Shown: positions 9,696-20,348, counted from the first letter of the stretch. The stretch: DNA of 64,000 bases from Planctomycetaceae bacterium (GCA_003153375.1 PLYM01000217.1:18825-82824); one strand, 5' to 3'. Notes: generated from the letters alone by a model not told the origin. Made by a program: numbers and translations.

Positions 9696-10682
9696 CTACT
9701 GTTGGCTGGCCCGCTGGGCCAATTCCAGCGGCCGGAGCGCGAAGAAGGTCTCGTAAATTGCCTCGCCCACTTTGTTCAGTTGAATCTGGAAGGCGTCAAT
9801 GAATTCGTGGAGCCCCTGGTCAATGATCTCACTAACCTGCGTGTAATCGAGCTCCGATCGCAAGCGGCCCAGCCGCTTTTCGGCCAGCGTGCGAAATCGC
9901 CCGCGCTCGCCGCCAGTAATCGCCAGCAACGACTCTTCGCTCTTGATCAGGCAGAAGTGGATCGCACGGGGAAACTCGCTGTCCAGAATCAGGAAATCGG
10001 CAACGTCCGTCGGTCGAATCCGCCCAAACCGCTTGCGATACATTTCCAAGGCGCTAGCCGACTCCAACAAGGCCGACCATTGCACCGTATCCACGGGCGT
10101 GCCCACCTCCGCGATCGACGGGAGCAACACGTAATACTTGACATCCAAGATGCGCGAGGTCTTGTCGGCTCGTTCCAGCAACCGTCCCAAGCGGGCAAAG
10201 TGCCAGGCCTCGCCGTGCGACATCGTGGCCATCGTGATGCCTTCCAATAGGTGGCTGGCCAGCTTGACCTGCTTGAAGAACTCGTACGATGAGTCGAGCA
10301 TCGTGCCCGACCCCTTGGCCGACAGCACCATGAGATAGAACTTATTGAGCTCCTCCCACATCGACGACGAAATCATCTCCCGCACGGTGCGGGCGTTTTC
10401 GCGCGCTAATCGCAGGCAGGTGAGGATCGAGTTCGGGTTGCGGTCGTCGAACGTCAGAAAGGCGATCGCCTTGTGCTGGTCCGGCTCGCCGTACAACTCG
10501 CGAAACAGGTCGTAGTCGCCGGTGGTGATGACCAGCGGGGCCCATTGTTCGGCCGCATGCACGTCAGTATGGCCCTCGTCCATGGCCAGGTGCATGTTGA
10601 CGTCGATGAAACGCGCGACGTTCTCAGCGCGTTCGATATAACGGCTCATCCAAAAGATCGAATCCGCCACCCGGCTCAGCAT
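9696..10682 (-). CDS. Alpha-E domain-containing protein
   Basis: MLSRVADSIFWMSRYIERAENVARFIDVNMHLAMD...; ATG at 10682; the longer ORF is over-extended. Confidence 0.9.
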   Translation of the reverse strand: MLSRVADSIFWMSRYIERAENVARFIDVNMHLAMDEGHTDVHAAEQWAPLVITTGDYDLFRELYGEPDQHKAIAFLTFDDRNPNSILTCLRLARENARTVREMISSSMWEELNKFYLMVLSAKGSGTMLDSSYEFFKQVKLASHLLEGITMATMSHGEAWHFARLGRLLERADKTSRILDVKYYVLLPSIAEVGTPVDTVQWSALLESASALEMYRKRFGRIRPTDVADFLILDSEFPRAIHFCLIKSEESLLAITGGERGRFRTLAEKRLGRLRSELDYTQVSEIIDQGLHEFIDAFQIQLNKVGEAIYETFFALRPLELAQRASQQ

Positions 10683-10696
10683 GTTCGACACCGTTT

Positions 10697-12178
10697 TCAA
10701 TGCGATGCGCCGTTGCGAACGACCCAGGTGTCTTTGCTGCCGCCGCCTTGCGAGGAGTTGACCACCAACGAGCCGGCCTGCAAGGCCACGCGCGTCAGTC
10801 CGCCTGGCAGGACATAGATATCCTGGCCATAGAGGATGTAGGGACGTAAGTCGACATGCCGGCCCTCGAGCTGGTCTTGCACCACGGTTGGCACGCGCGA
10901 CAGCGACAACATCGGTTGCGCCACGTAGTTCCGCGGATTGGCGCGAATCCGGTCGCGGCACTCCTGGTGTTCGGCGCTCGAACTTTTGGGGCCGAGCATG
11001 ATCCCATATCCGCCCGACTCGTTCGTCGGCTTAACCACCAGCTTGTCGACATTGACCAACACGTGCTCGCATTGCGCCTCGTCGCCACAGACGAAGGTGG
11101 GCACATTCGACAACAGCGTATCCTCGCCCAGATAGTACTTGATCATCTGCGGCACGTACGCATAGACGGCTTTGTCGTCGGCGATACCGGTGCCTGGCGC
11201 ATTGGCCAGGGCCACGCGGCCCGCGCGATACACGTCGATCAGGCCCGGCACGCCCAGGGTCGAGTCGGAGCGGAAGGTCTTCGGATCGAGAAAGTCGTCG
11301 TCGATCCGCCGATAGATCACATCAACCCGCTCGAAACCGTGCGTGGTCCGCATGAACACGTAACCGTCGTTGACCACCAGGTCGGAGCCCTGCACCAGCT
11401 CGATACCCATCTGTTGGGCCAGGAAGCAGTGCTCGAAATAAGCCGAATTGTAGATGCCGGGCGTCAGCAGCACGACGTTCGGATCGTCGACCCCCGGGGG
11501 AGCGATGTGTTGGAGTGTTTGCAGGAGCTGCTCGGGGTAGTCCTCGACCGGCGAGATCGACAACCCGCCGAAGACCTGCGGAAAAGTCCTCTTCATGACT
11601 TCGCGGTTTTCCAGCACATAGGAGACACCCGAAGGACAACGCAGGTTGTCTTCGAGCACATAAAACTCACCATCGGCGTCGCGCACCAGGTCGGTGCCCG
11701 TGATGTGGCACCAAATGCCGTGCGGCGGACGCAGGCCGGCGCACTTTTCCAGCAGGCACTTGCCGGACGAAATCAGCCATTCGGGCACGACACCATCGCG
11801 AATGATTTGCCGCTTGTTGTAGACGTCGGCGATAAAGGAGTTGAGCGCGCGGATGCGTTGCTTGAGCCCGCGCTCAATGCGGTCCCATTCGCTGGCCTCA
11901 AGAATGCGTGGGACGATGTCGAACGGCCAGACTTTTTCGGTGCCGGCCTCGTGACCATAGACGTTGAACGTGATGCCCATGTTCAACAAGGCCAGGTCGG
12001 CCGCTTTCTGACGGCGCTGCAATTCGCCGTCGGACAGGGCCGCCAGATTTCGCGCGAGCAGTTGGGCCCGCGGCCGCGGCTGGCCGTCCTGTTCGAACAT
12101 TTCGTCGTAAAAACCGCCGGTTTGATAAGCATTGAATTTCATGGTTCGTACCGGTGGGTTGGTTGGCGCAAGCACCAT
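10697..12178 (-). CDS. Circularly permuted type 2 ATP-grasp protein
   Basis: [29 protein letters not shown]...[33 protein letters not shown]...[15 protein letters not shown]. Confidence 0.9.
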   Translation of the reverse strand: MVLAPTNPPVRTMKFNAYQTGGFYDEMFEQDGQPRPRAQLLARNLAALSDGELQRRQKAADLALLNMGITFNVYGHEAGTEKVWPFDIVPRILEASEWDRIERGLKQRIRALNSFIADVYNKRQIIRDGVVPEWLISSGKCLLEKCAGLRPPHGIWCHITGTDLVRDADGEFYVLEDNLRCPSGVSYVLENREVMKRTFPQVFGGLSISPVEDYPEQLLQTLQHIAPPGVDDPNVVLLTPGIYNSAYFEHCFLAQQMGIELVQGSDLVVNDGYVFMRTTHGFERVDVIYRRIDDDFLDPKTFRSDSTLGVPGLIDVYRAGRVALANAPGTGIADDKAVYAYVPQMIKYYLGEDTLLSNVPTFVCGDEAQCEHVLVNVDKLVVKPTNESGGYGIMLGPKSSSAEHQECRDRIRANPRNYVAQPMLSLSRVPTVVQDQLEGRHVDLRPYILYGQDIYVLPGGLTRVALQAGSLVVNSSQGGGSKDTWVVRNGASH

Positions 12179-12424
12179 CCGGCCGGGGCTTGCCTAGCAA
12201 TAGAGCAAACCCGGTCGAACATTTAAGCAATTTGAGCAGAATCGGCCGCTTTTTGTATCCGCCCCACTAGGAAGCAAAGCGTATGCCCAATCCACGGCAT
12301 CGAGCATTCGACACCACGAGGCTCGCGTCCTGAGAAGAAATCGGTTTCACCGGCGGGGCTAGCGCCCGACGCCCGAGAAGAACCAAGTCGCGCGGCACGC
12401 AGCCGTGCGGCGAGGAGCGGACTG

Positions 12425-12793
12425 CTAGGCCATGGCTCGACGACGGCCGAACAGCAGAAAGTAGACCAGCGCCCCGACCGCCAATGCCACGGCCGACGGC
12501 TCCGGCACCAGGCTCATGCTTTCGGTGTCCTCGCCCTGATGGTTGACGGCCGACGTAGAGGGCAGCACCTTGTTCTCGGCCACGGACGCCGCGATTGCCG
12601 CGTGGAGGTCGTGAGGATCCGAGTAGTTCGATGGCTTGGCCAACTGCGCGTCGCTGATACCCGCGCCACCACTTTCCATGACGGGCGAGACATCAACAGT
12701 CGAACGACCACCCAGCAGATCGTCGAGATCGTCTGCCTTGCCAACCACGGCAAGCAGCAGCGAGATGCAAATTACCGCACCCAACGTTTTCAT
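12425..12793 (-). CDS. Small exported PEP-CTERM sorting domain protein
   Basis: Signal peptide MKTLGAVICISLLLAVVGKA; C-terminus VPEPSAVALAVGALVYFLLFGRRRAMA (PEP motif, TM, basic tail). Confidence 0.75.
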   Translation of the reverse strand: MKTLGAVICISLLLAVVGKADDLDDLLGGRSTVDVSPVMESGGAGISDAQLAKPSNYSDPHDLHAAIAASVAENKVLPSTSAVNHQGEDTESMSLVPEPSAVALAVGALVYFLLFGRRRAMA

Positions 12794-13120
12794 AGGGATC
12801 GATCGCAATCATCCGACGGCGACTTGAGCACCGCCCGCCAAGAACCTTGCCTCCAATAACCGGCACTCCAGTGCAAGTTAAGGGGCAGCGATTATTATGA
12901 CAACGGACGGGAGGATTGGCAAGGAAAAAGAATCGAATTCTGGTTTTTCTGCCGCGATCGACCGGACGAACGGCAATCCTTTTTCGACAAGTCAAAAGGC
13001 GCCCTGCGGTTCCAAACTCGCGCGTGGTCTCCGTCCGCGATGCAAGTCGGCGACATTTTTCGGACGAGCCGCCGGGAGCCGCTGCGATCGACGAGAAGAG
13101 CGAAATCCCGAGCCTGGCCG

Positions 13121-14125
13121 CTATTTCTGGGCCGCCGCCGGTTTCGGCAGCGTGTCGCCGAACCGTTCTTCCCAGCGCTTCATGATCTCTTTCCAGTTCG
13201 TGAACTGGATGCCTTCGCGCTCGAAGAACGCTAGCATCGCCGGGTCGGCGAACATCTGCGATTCCCAAGTCCGCTGCTGCCAACTGCCGGTGATCGCCTT
13301 CAGCGTGTCGGTCATCACCGAGGGATGGAAGATGATCTCGTTGAGGCCTGGTTGCAGCGAACGGACCAGCACCATGAACTTCTCTTTCTTGTCCTCATAG
13401 TTCTTGCCGTCCGGCGCCGCGTTAAAGTCATCGAGCTTGGGCAGCTTATAGGCCGCCATCACTTTTTTCGACTCCTCGGTGATCGGATAGCCCTGCTTCT
13501 TGAACTTCTCGGTCACCGCCGGGGTGTCTTCAACGACCATCGCCGGAATGCGATATTCCTGGGCGACCTTCAAATAGGCCTTGGTGAATTCGATCCGCGC
13601 ATAGAGCGTGCCCATGTGCGTGTCGATGTGGCCGGGGCGCGTGCCCTTGGCGAGTGCCCGATCGACCTGAGCGCGAATTTCCGTCTCGATATCCTCGGGC
13701 TTGCCCTTGGTGGCCGTTTCGAGCACGTTGCGGTAAAGGAATCCTTCGCTATCGCACATGCTGGGCACTTTCAACTTGCCAGCCACAGGTCCCCAGCGAT
13801 ACCACTTCCACTCGCTGTTCATCGCCAGGTGCAGGCCCAGATCGTACTCGGGATGTTCCTTGTACCAATCGGCCATCTCGTTGTACCAAGGGCAGGGAAC
13901 CATCAGCGCGGCCGACTGAATCTGGCCGGCGGTCAAATAGGCTTTGCCGGCCAGGTTGGCTTCATAGCACATGCCGATGTCGTCGGCGTGCAGCATCAGG
14001 ACTTTCTTGCCGGCCGGATAACCGAGTTTCTCGCCCCAGGTCTCGCCATGGGCCAGGCCAGCCACAAGAACCACGCCGGCAAACAACGCGACGACGCGCA
14101 CGACACCGAAACATCGAATGAGCAT
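13121..14125 (-). CDS. Exported ChbG/HpnK (YdjC-like) polysaccharide deacetylase family protein
   Basis: KKVLMLHADDIGMCYEAN, YDLGLHLAMNSEW, RPGHIDTHMGTLY; N-terminal signal peptide. Confidence 0.85.
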   Translation of the reverse strand: MLIRCFGVVRVVALFAGVVLVAGLAHGETWGEKLGYPAGKKVLMLHADDIGMCYEANLAGKAYLTAGQIQSAALMVPCPWYNEMADWYKEHPEYDLGLHLAMNSEWKWYRWGPVAGKLKVPSMCDSEGFLYRNVLETATKGKPEDIETEIRAQVDRALAKGTRPGHIDTHMGTLYARIEFTKAYLKVAQEYRIPAMVVEDTPAVTEKFKKQGYPITEESKKVMAAYKLPKLDDFNAAPDGKNYEDKKEKFMVLVRSLQPGLNEIIFHPSVMTDTLKAITGSWQQRTWESQMFADPAMLAFFEREGIQFTNWKEIMKRWEERFGDTLPKPAAAQK

Positions 14126-14286
14126 GATGATGACAATCCTCAGGTGAGATACGAGATGGTTGGTCCGCAGGGGCTGCTAGGTTTCTGGTCGCTATGATTC
14201 TGGATTCGCCCGATTGCCCAGTCAAGCAGACGCACGGGCGTTTCGGCCGAAAGCCCGGCCGGCCGCCTGCTCTGGAAAATGGCCGG

Positions 14287-15363
14287 CTATTTCGCCTTCG
14301 CGGCGCTGGCCGTGATCGCCGACTCGTCGAACACCGCGTGGTTGATCACGCTGCGATGTTCCGAGGTGTAGACGATGTGAATCTTGCCGTCGCGGCCTTG
14401 GATGGCATAGGGATAGGCATAGTCGTGGTTGCCCACCGCAATGTCGCGGCGCGCCGGCCAGGTCTTGTCGCCGTCGCTTGAGATCGCCACGGTCAGCGGC
14501 GTGCGGTCCAAGGGACTGTCGTTGTAGACCAACAGCAAGTGGCCGTTGTGCAGCTTGAGAAAGTCGATCGCGGCGTTGGGATTGGGGAACTTCGTATCCT
14601 GCCCTTCGCCCCAAGTTTTACCGCCATCGTGCGATTCGCTTCGCACGACGAACCCCTCGCTGCCCGGTCCATAGCCGCCGCCGCGACGGCAATAGGCGAC
14701 GAGATCGTCGTTGCCCAATTGGACGACCGACGGTTGGATGTTGCCCTTGGCTGAGCGAATGCGGCTCGACTCGCTCCACTTCTTTTTCTTCGCATCGAAG
14801 CGCAGGAACAGCGACGTGCTGTCGGCGCCGACGACCTCGGGATCGTGCCCCGTCTCGCGATACACTGGCAACAGATAATCGCCATCGGCCAGCAACAGCG
14901 GCCGGCTGCGGACCATCATCCCCTCTTCCATGGCCACCATGAACGAGTCGCTCCAGGTCTGGGCGTCATCGCGCGAGATCTTAGCCTTGATGCGCGACGT
15001 GCTCCAGGTGTCGCCAAAGCGGCAGACATAGAACAGCCACACCAGTCCATCGGGCGCTTGCCAGACGACGGCGTTGCCATCGGAATAGAACGGCGTGTCG
15101 GCGATGATTTTGGGCGCCGACCATTGGCTCTCGCCCTTCTTTTTGCGCATGCCATAAACGGCCGTCACGTCGGCGTACTCACCGTCGCCGCCATAGTAAG
15201 CGATATAGAGGTCGCCGCTGGCCAACTCCTCGATCGAGGCCGGGTGCTTGTACTTGCCCGGAAACTCGGGGCCGATAACGCGCTCGAACACGATATCATC
15301 GGCCGCAACCGCCAGGGAGCCGGACACCAGAACACTCATTGCCAGCAGGAACACTTTGATCAC
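14287..15363 (-). CDS. Exported sialidase/BNR-repeat exo-alpha-sialidase family protein
   Basis: Repeated Asp-box-like segments (SRDDAQTWSDSF, SHDGGKTWGEGQ, SSDGDKTWPARR); signal peptide; probable GTG start at 15363. Confidence 0.85.
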   Translation of the reverse strand: MIKVFLLAMSVLVSGSLAVAADDIVFERVIGPEFPGKYKHPASIEELASGDLYIAYYGGDGEYADVTAVYGMRKKKGESQWSAPKIIADTPFYSDGNAVVWQAPDGLVWLFYVCRFGDTWSTSRIKAKISRDDAQTWSDSFMVAMEEGMMVRSRPLLLADGDYLLPVYRETGHDPEVVGADSTSLFLRFDAKKKKWSESSRIRSAKGNIQPSVVQLGNDDLVAYCRRGGGYGPGSEGFVVRSESHDGGKTWGEGQDTKFPNPNAAIDFLKLHNGHLLLVYNDSPLDRTPLTVAISSDGDKTWPARRDIAVGNHDYAYPYAIQGRDGKIHIVYTSEHRSVINHAVFDESAITASAAKAK

Positions 15364-15587
15364 GTGGTAGCTCTCCGAAAAGTAGAAACGAAATCGGTCA
15401 TGCGTCGCGATGGCTGTGCTAGCCGGCCCTATTCTAGCCTCGCCCGCCGGCCACCGCAGCGCTCCAGCAGACCCCACTTAGCCCCGTGCAACTTGCACAC
15501 TGGCCGCATTTTCCTATGGATTCAGAGCCCGCCAGCAGTTAGATTCGCAAGCAGCACGCCTGACTCCCCCCGAATTTCCCACCCCGA

Positions 15588-16835
15588 ATGCGAGAAGCCA
15601 TGAAGAACATGGCATGTCACTGCGCGGCCGCGCTGCTTCTGGCGGCGCTCGCAATTCCGGCGCGGGCCGAAGAGACCGGCTCGCTGGTCATCATCGGCGG
15701 CGCGGCTCGCTATTCGGACGGCGACATTTGGAACCGCGTGGTCCAATTGGCCGGCGGGCAGGGAGCCAAGATTGCCGTCTTTCCGACGGCGTCGAGCGAT
15801 CCCTTGAAAAACGGCAGCCGCTCGGTCGACGCCCTGTGCAAGGCCGGAGCCGACGCGTTCCTGATCCCGCTGTGGGTGAATCAGGCCGAGGTCGACTACA
15901 AGCAACTGGTTGCCGATCCGGCGCTGGTCGACCGCGTGAAGCAGTGTCGCGGCGTCTACTTCATCGGCGGCTCGCAGGAACGCATCACCCAGGCGCTGGG
16001 CTCGAGCCTGAGCGATCGCACGCCGCTTTTGGAAGCGATCTGGCAAGTTTATCGCAATGGCGGGGTCGTGGCCGGCAGCTCGGCCGGAGCCGCCGTGATG
16101 AGTCGCATGATGTTCCGCGACGCGCGGAGCGTGCTAGGCACGTTGCAACACGGGGTCGAGCTGGGCAAGGAAGTTGGTCCCGGCTTGGGATTCTTGGACC
16201 CCCGTTGGTTCGTGGAACAACATTGCCTGGTGCGCGGACGGTTCGGTCGTTCGCTCGTGGCGATGCACACGCTGGGCATCCAATACGGCGTCGGCGTCGA
16301 CGAGAACACGGCGGTCGTGGTCGAACGAGGCCACACGATGAGCGTGATCGGCTACAAAGGCGCGATCGTGATGGACCTCTCGCAAGCCACGGCCGATCCG
16401 GCCATCAAGGGCTTCAATCTGAAGAATGCCCGGCTGACGTACCTGGACAAGGGCGACGCCTACGATTTGCAGACGCTGCAACTGACCCCGGCTGCTGAAA
16501 AACGCTCGGACCAGACGATCGATCCCAACAGCGAATCGTTTAAGCCATCGCGAGATGACTCGCTGGTGACCAGCGACATCCTGGGCAATGAGACCCTGCC
16601 CGATCTGATGAGCAAGCTGATCGACAACAAGCGGCCGGAAGCGATCGGACTGGCCTTCGACGCGGCCGAGGCCCGCAACGGACCGACGACCGGCTTCGAA
16701 TTCCGCTTCTATCGCGCGGCCGACAGCATGGGCTGGTACACGCCCGTCAGCGGCGCCAGTGCCTACACCGTGGCCAACATCCACCTCGACATCCGGCCGA
16801 TTCAGATTGCCGGACCGCTGTACAACTACAAGTAG
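15588..16835 (+). CDS. Cyanophycinase (peptidase family S51), exported
   Basis: GSLVIIGGAARYSDGDIW, GVYFIGGSQERITQAL, GGVVAGSSAGAAVMS catalytic Ser motif, GLGFLDPRWFVEQHCLVRGRFGRS; signal peptide MKNMACHCAAALLLAALAIPARA. Confidence 0.88.
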   Translation: MREAMKNMACHCAAALLLAALAIPARAEETGSLVIIGGAARYSDGDIWNRVVQLAGGQGAKIAVFPTASSDPLKNGSRSVDALCKAGADAFLIPLWVNQAEVDYKQLVADPALVDRVKQCRGVYFIGGSQERITQALGSSLSDRTPLLEAIWQVYRNGGVVAGSSAGAAVMSRMMFRDARSVLGTLQHGVELGKEVGPGLGFLDPRWFVEQHCLVRGRFGRSLVAMHTLGIQYGVGVDENTAVVVERGHTMSVIGYKGAIVMDLSQATADPAIKGFNLKNARLTYLDKGDAYDLQTLQLTPAAEKRSDQTIDPNSESFKPSRDDSLVTSDILGNETLPDLMSKLIDNKRPEAIGLAFDAAEARNGPTTGFEFRFYRAADSMGWYTPVSGASAYTVANIHLDIRPIQIAGPLYNYK

Positions 16836-16873
16836 CCAGTCGCGGTTGGTACGCGGCTCCTGCTCGCACGGAA

Positions 16874-17902
16874 TCACTGCTCATAGAGTGCCACGTGCGT
16901 CTTGCCGTCGCGGGTCACATAGCCGCGATACAAACCCTCGCTGTTGAACGAGGCGGCATAGTTGCCTTTGGCGTCGAGCACGATCACCCCCCCTTCGCCT
17001 TCGATCGGCTTGAGTTTTTTCTGCACGACCTCATCGGCCGCCTGGGCGACGTTCAGCCCCTTGTATTTCACCAGCGAAGCGATGTCGTGGGCCACGGCAA
17101 AGCGAATGAAGTACTCGCCGTGGCCGGTGCACGAGACGGCGCAGGCTCCGTTATCGGCATAGGTGCCGGCCCCGATGATGGGTGAGTCACCGACGCGGCC
17201 GAACATCTTGTTGGTCATGCCGCCGGTCGAGGTGCCAGCCGCCAGATTGCCGTCGTGGTCGAGCGCCACGGCACCCACCGTGCCCCAACTGTGGGGGGGC
17301 GCGGCTTCGACTTCAGCCTGGGGATCTTTGTTGTCGTGCGGCTTGGCCTCGCGCTTCCAGACCTTTTGGATGTCCTTCCAGCGCCGTTCGGTCCAAAAAT
17401 AGGCCGGATCGACAATCTCCAAACCCGCCTTGGTCGCAAACACTTCGGCTCCGCGTCCCATTAACAGCACGTGCTTCGATTTTTCCATCACCGCGCGGGC
17501 CGCGCTGATCGGATTCTTGACCACGGTCACGCCGGCCACGGCCCCGGCTCGCAGGGTCTTGCCCTCCATGATCGAGGCGTCCAACTCGTTGCGCCCCTCG
17601 TGCGTGAAAACGGCGCCCTTGCCGGCATTGAAGTTCGGCGAGTCCTCCAGGACACGAATCGCCGCTTCCACTGCATCCAGGCCGCTCCCCCCTTTTTGCA
17701 GACTCTCATAGCCGGCCTTCAAGGCCCGTTCCATGTCGGCCCGCAGCACCTTTTCCAACTCGGGGGTCATCTCTTTTTTCGCGTCTCCCGTGCCGCCGTG
17801 AATGGCTAACACGACCTGCGGCACCGGAATCTCGGCGGCCAGGGCCGGCAGACTGGGCAACGCAGCCAACAGCGCCATCGAGGGAATCAAATGGTTTGCC
17901 AT
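16874..17902 (-). CDS. Isoaspartyl peptidase / L-asparaginase (Ntn hydrolase), exported
   Basis: AIHGGTGDAKKE, NAGKGAVFTHEGRNELDASIMEG, HSWGTVGAVALDHDGNLAAGTSTGGMTNK (Thr nucleophile); signal peptide. Confidence 0.93.
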   Translation of the reverse strand: MANHLIPSMALLAALPSLPALAAEIPVPQVVLAIHGGTGDAKKEMTPELEKVLRADMERALKAGYESLQKGGSGLDAVEAAIRVLEDSPNFNAGKGAVFTHEGRNELDASIMEGKTLRAGAVAGVTVVKNPISAARAVMEKSKHVLLMGRGAEVFATKAGLEIVDPAYFWTERRWKDIQKVWKREAKPHDNKDPQAEVEAAPPHSWGTVGAVALDHDGNLAAGTSTGGMTNKMFGRVGDSPIIGAGTYADNGACAVSCTGHGEYFIRFAVAHDIASLVKYKGLNVAQAADEVVQKKLKPIEGEGGVIVLDAKGNYAASFNSEGLYRGYVTRDGKTHVALYEQ

Positions 17903-18144
17903 GCCAAGAACCCCCGAGTTTTCAATCTGCTGCCGAGATAATTAGTATCCGCGCCAACCCAAAAGCCCAGAATAGGGCAGCCCGCTCAAGCACGCAACTT
18001 CAGACGACTTGCATCAACGCGCCGCCGGGAGGATGATGCGTGTTCCGCCGATTCGCCCACTCTCCAGGGCCACGGGCGCGAGGGCGCCTTTTCGCGCCGG
18101 CGCGGCGTGCCACTTGCCCGACTCTCGATGACAAGCAGACGACT

Positions 18145-19401
18145 ATGGACGACCTCGTTTCCGATCTCTCTCCGCCGGCCGAAGCCTCGGGCCTGCAAAC
18201 CGCGCCGGGCTTTGCCGTGGCTCGCGTGATCCTCAAGCCGCGCAAGGCACGTCCATTTTTTGGCCGTCATCCGTGGGTATTGGATTCGGCCATCGCCCGC
18301 GTCGAGGGCACGGCGGCTGATGGCGACGTCGTGGACCTGATTTCCGACACGGGCAAATTCGTCGCCCGCGGTTTGTACAACAGCCGCAGCCGCATTCGCG
18401 TGCGGCTCTATTCGTGGGACAACACCGAAGCCCTCGAGACGGAGTTTTGGCGCCGGCGCTTGACCGCGGCCGTCGAGTTGCGCACTCGGTTGGGCCTAGA
18501 CGATGTGCAAGGAGCGGCCCGCCTCGTGTTCAGCGAGGCCGACGGCTTGAGCGGCCTGATCGTCGACCGCTACGGACCGTGGCTGTCGGTGCAGGTCACC
18601 GCGCTGGGCATGGCCCGGCGTTTGGACGAGCTGGTGCCCATGCTCGTCGAACAGACCCGTCCGCGCGGTATCTTCATCCGCACGGAAAAAGGGGTCGCGG
18701 CGGCCGAGGGCATCGATCTGCGCGACGGGCTCTATTGGGGCCAATCGCCCGAGGGCCCCGTGTTCATTGTCGAAAACCAGTTGCGCTACGGCATCGATCT
18801 GGCCGAAGGGCAAAAGACCGGGTTCTATGTCGATCAACGCGAGAATCGCCTGGCGGCCGCGGCCTACATGCGTGACCGGCGGGTGCTCGACATGTTTTGC
18901 TACAGCGGCGGCTTCAGCCTCAATGCGGCCGTGCACGGGCAGGCCCGCGAGGTGATCGGCTACGACTCGAGCCACAAGGCCGTCCTGCTCGCTCGGGCGA
19001 ACGCCGAGCTCAACAACGTGAAGAACGTGCGTTTCGAGGAGGGTGACGGCTTCAAGTCACTCGACGCGCTCGCGGCCAGTCATCAGCGGTTTGGCGCCGT
19101 GGTGCTCGATCCGCCCAAGTTCGCGCGCAGCCGCTCGAGTGTCGACGATGCCTTGCGGGCGTACCATCGGCTTAATCGGCTGGCGGTCGACGTGCTCGAG
19201 CCGTTGGGCATTCTCGTGACTTGCAGTTGCTCGGGTCACGTCGGGAGCGAGGACTTTCTCTACATGCTGCGCGGCGTCGCCGAGCAAACCGGCCGCGACA
19301 TTCAGGTGCTGGCCATGCGCGGCGCCGGCCCCGATCATCCGCTGAGCGTCACCTGCCTTGAGAGCGAATATCTCAAGTGCTTCATTTGCCGGGTGAACTA
19401 A
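18145..19401 (+). CDS. Class I SAM-dependent rRNA methyltransferase (RlmI-like, PUA plus methyltransferase)
   Basis: RPFFGRHPWVLDSAIARVEG PUA; GLSGLIVDRYG; GFYVDQRENRLAAA; VLDMFCYSGGFSLNAA; VVLDPPKFARSRSSV. Confidence 0.9.
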   Translation: MDDLVSDLSPPAEASGLQTAPGFAVARVILKPRKARPFFGRHPWVLDSAIARVEGTAADGDVVDLISDTGKFVARGLYNSRSRIRVRLYSWDNTEALETEFWRRRLTAAVELRTRLGLDDVQGAARLVFSEADGLSGLIVDRYGPWLSVQVTALGMARRLDELVPMLVEQTRPRGIFIRTEKGVAAAEGIDLRDGLYWGQSPEGPVFIVENQLRYGIDLAEGQKTGFYVDQRENRLAAAAYMRDRRVLDMFCYSGGFSLNAAVHGQAREVIGYDSSHKAVLLARANAELNNVKNVRFEEGDGFKSLDALAASHQRFGAVVLDPPKFARSRSSVDDALRAYHRLNRLAVDVLEPLGILVTCSCSGHVGSEDFLYMLRGVAEQTGRDIQVLAMRGAGPDHPLSVTCLESEYLKCFICRVN

Positions 19402-19520
19402 GACGATCGAATCGGCCCGGTAATGGTCGCCCCTTCCGCCTGGCAGGGCTTGATCCTACACTGGGAAATTCGCCTGGCAGCACCGCCAAAACGCCTGGAA
19501 TTTCGGCCGTGGTCAACAAC

Positions 19521-20348
19521 ATGCCCGTCAAGACGCTGGTCCACAAGGACCTGACGATCGAGGGCTACTCCCGCGCCGCGGTGCAAACCTATTGGCGAAT
19601 TCCCGAGTTGAAGATTGGCTTCGATCTGGGCGGGCAGCCCTGGTCGTTCATGGGCACCAGCACCTGGTTCGTATCGCATTCGCATCTCGACCACCTGGCC
19701 GCGCTGCCGGTTTACGTGGCACGGCGGCGAATGATGAAGATGGAACCGCCGACCATCTATCTGCCGGCCGGGGCGATCGAGCACGTCGAAAAAATCCTCA
19801 AGCTGTTCACGCGGCTCGACCGCGGGCGGATGCCCTGTCACTTGCTGCCGATCGAACCAGGACAGGAAATCGAGTTGTCGCGCGAGCACGTGGTTTCGAT
19901 CTCGGCCACGCAGCACACGATTCCCTCAATGGGCTTCGTCGTTTGGGAGCGCCGGCGGAAGCTGAAAACCGAATATCAATCGCTCACCGGGCCGCAAATT
20001 CGTGACTTGCGCATGGGCGGCACTGACGTGACCGAAGAACGTCGCGTGGCCCGCTTTGCCTATCTGGGCGACAGCGCCCCGCCCGGGCTGGATGCGTGCG
20101 CCGCGATGTATGAAGCCCACGTCCTGATCATGGAAATGACCTTCGTGGCCCCCTCGCATCGCAAGGACAAGATCCACAAATTTGGTCACATGCACCTGGA
20201 CGACGTTATCGAGCGCCGCGCCAAATTCAAGAATGAGCTGATTATCGCCTCGCATTTCAGCACCCGCTACAACAGCAAACGCATCCGCGACGTCGTCGAG
20301 AAGAAGATTCCCGACATGCTCGACGGACGACTGCACTTGTGGCTGTAG
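19521..20348 (+). CDS. MBL-fold metallo-hydrolase (RNase Z-like)
   Basis: TWFVSHSHLDHLAALPVYVARRR; YLGDSAPP; FGHMHLDDVIERR; IASHFSTRYN. Confidence 0.85.
   Translation: MPVKTLVHKDLTIEGYSRAAVQTYWRIPELKIGFDLGGQPWSFMGTSTWFVSHSHLDHLAALPVYVARRRMMKMEPPTIYLPAGAIEHVEKILKLFTRLDRGRMPCHLLPIEPGQEIELSREHVVSISATQHTIPSMGFVVWERRRKLKTEYQSLTGPQIRDLRMGGTDVTEERRVARFAYLGDSAPPGLDACAAMYEAHVLIMEMTFVAPSHRKDKIHKFGHMHLDDVIERRAKFKNELIIASHFSTRYNSKRIRDVVEKKIPDMLDGRLHLWL

Noticed and set aside
7004-12178. Permuted ATP-grasp proteins as the missing cyanophycin synthetase partner of the nearby cyanophycinase
   Set aside because: Cyanophycin synthetase is a Mur-ligase/ATP-grasp fusion with different architecture; no Mur-ligase domain here, and the gap contains unrelated genes.
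10856-12226. 456-aa plus-strand ORF antisense to the ATP-grasp gene
   Set aside because: Shadow ORF; sense-strand protein has convincing ATP-grasp motifs.
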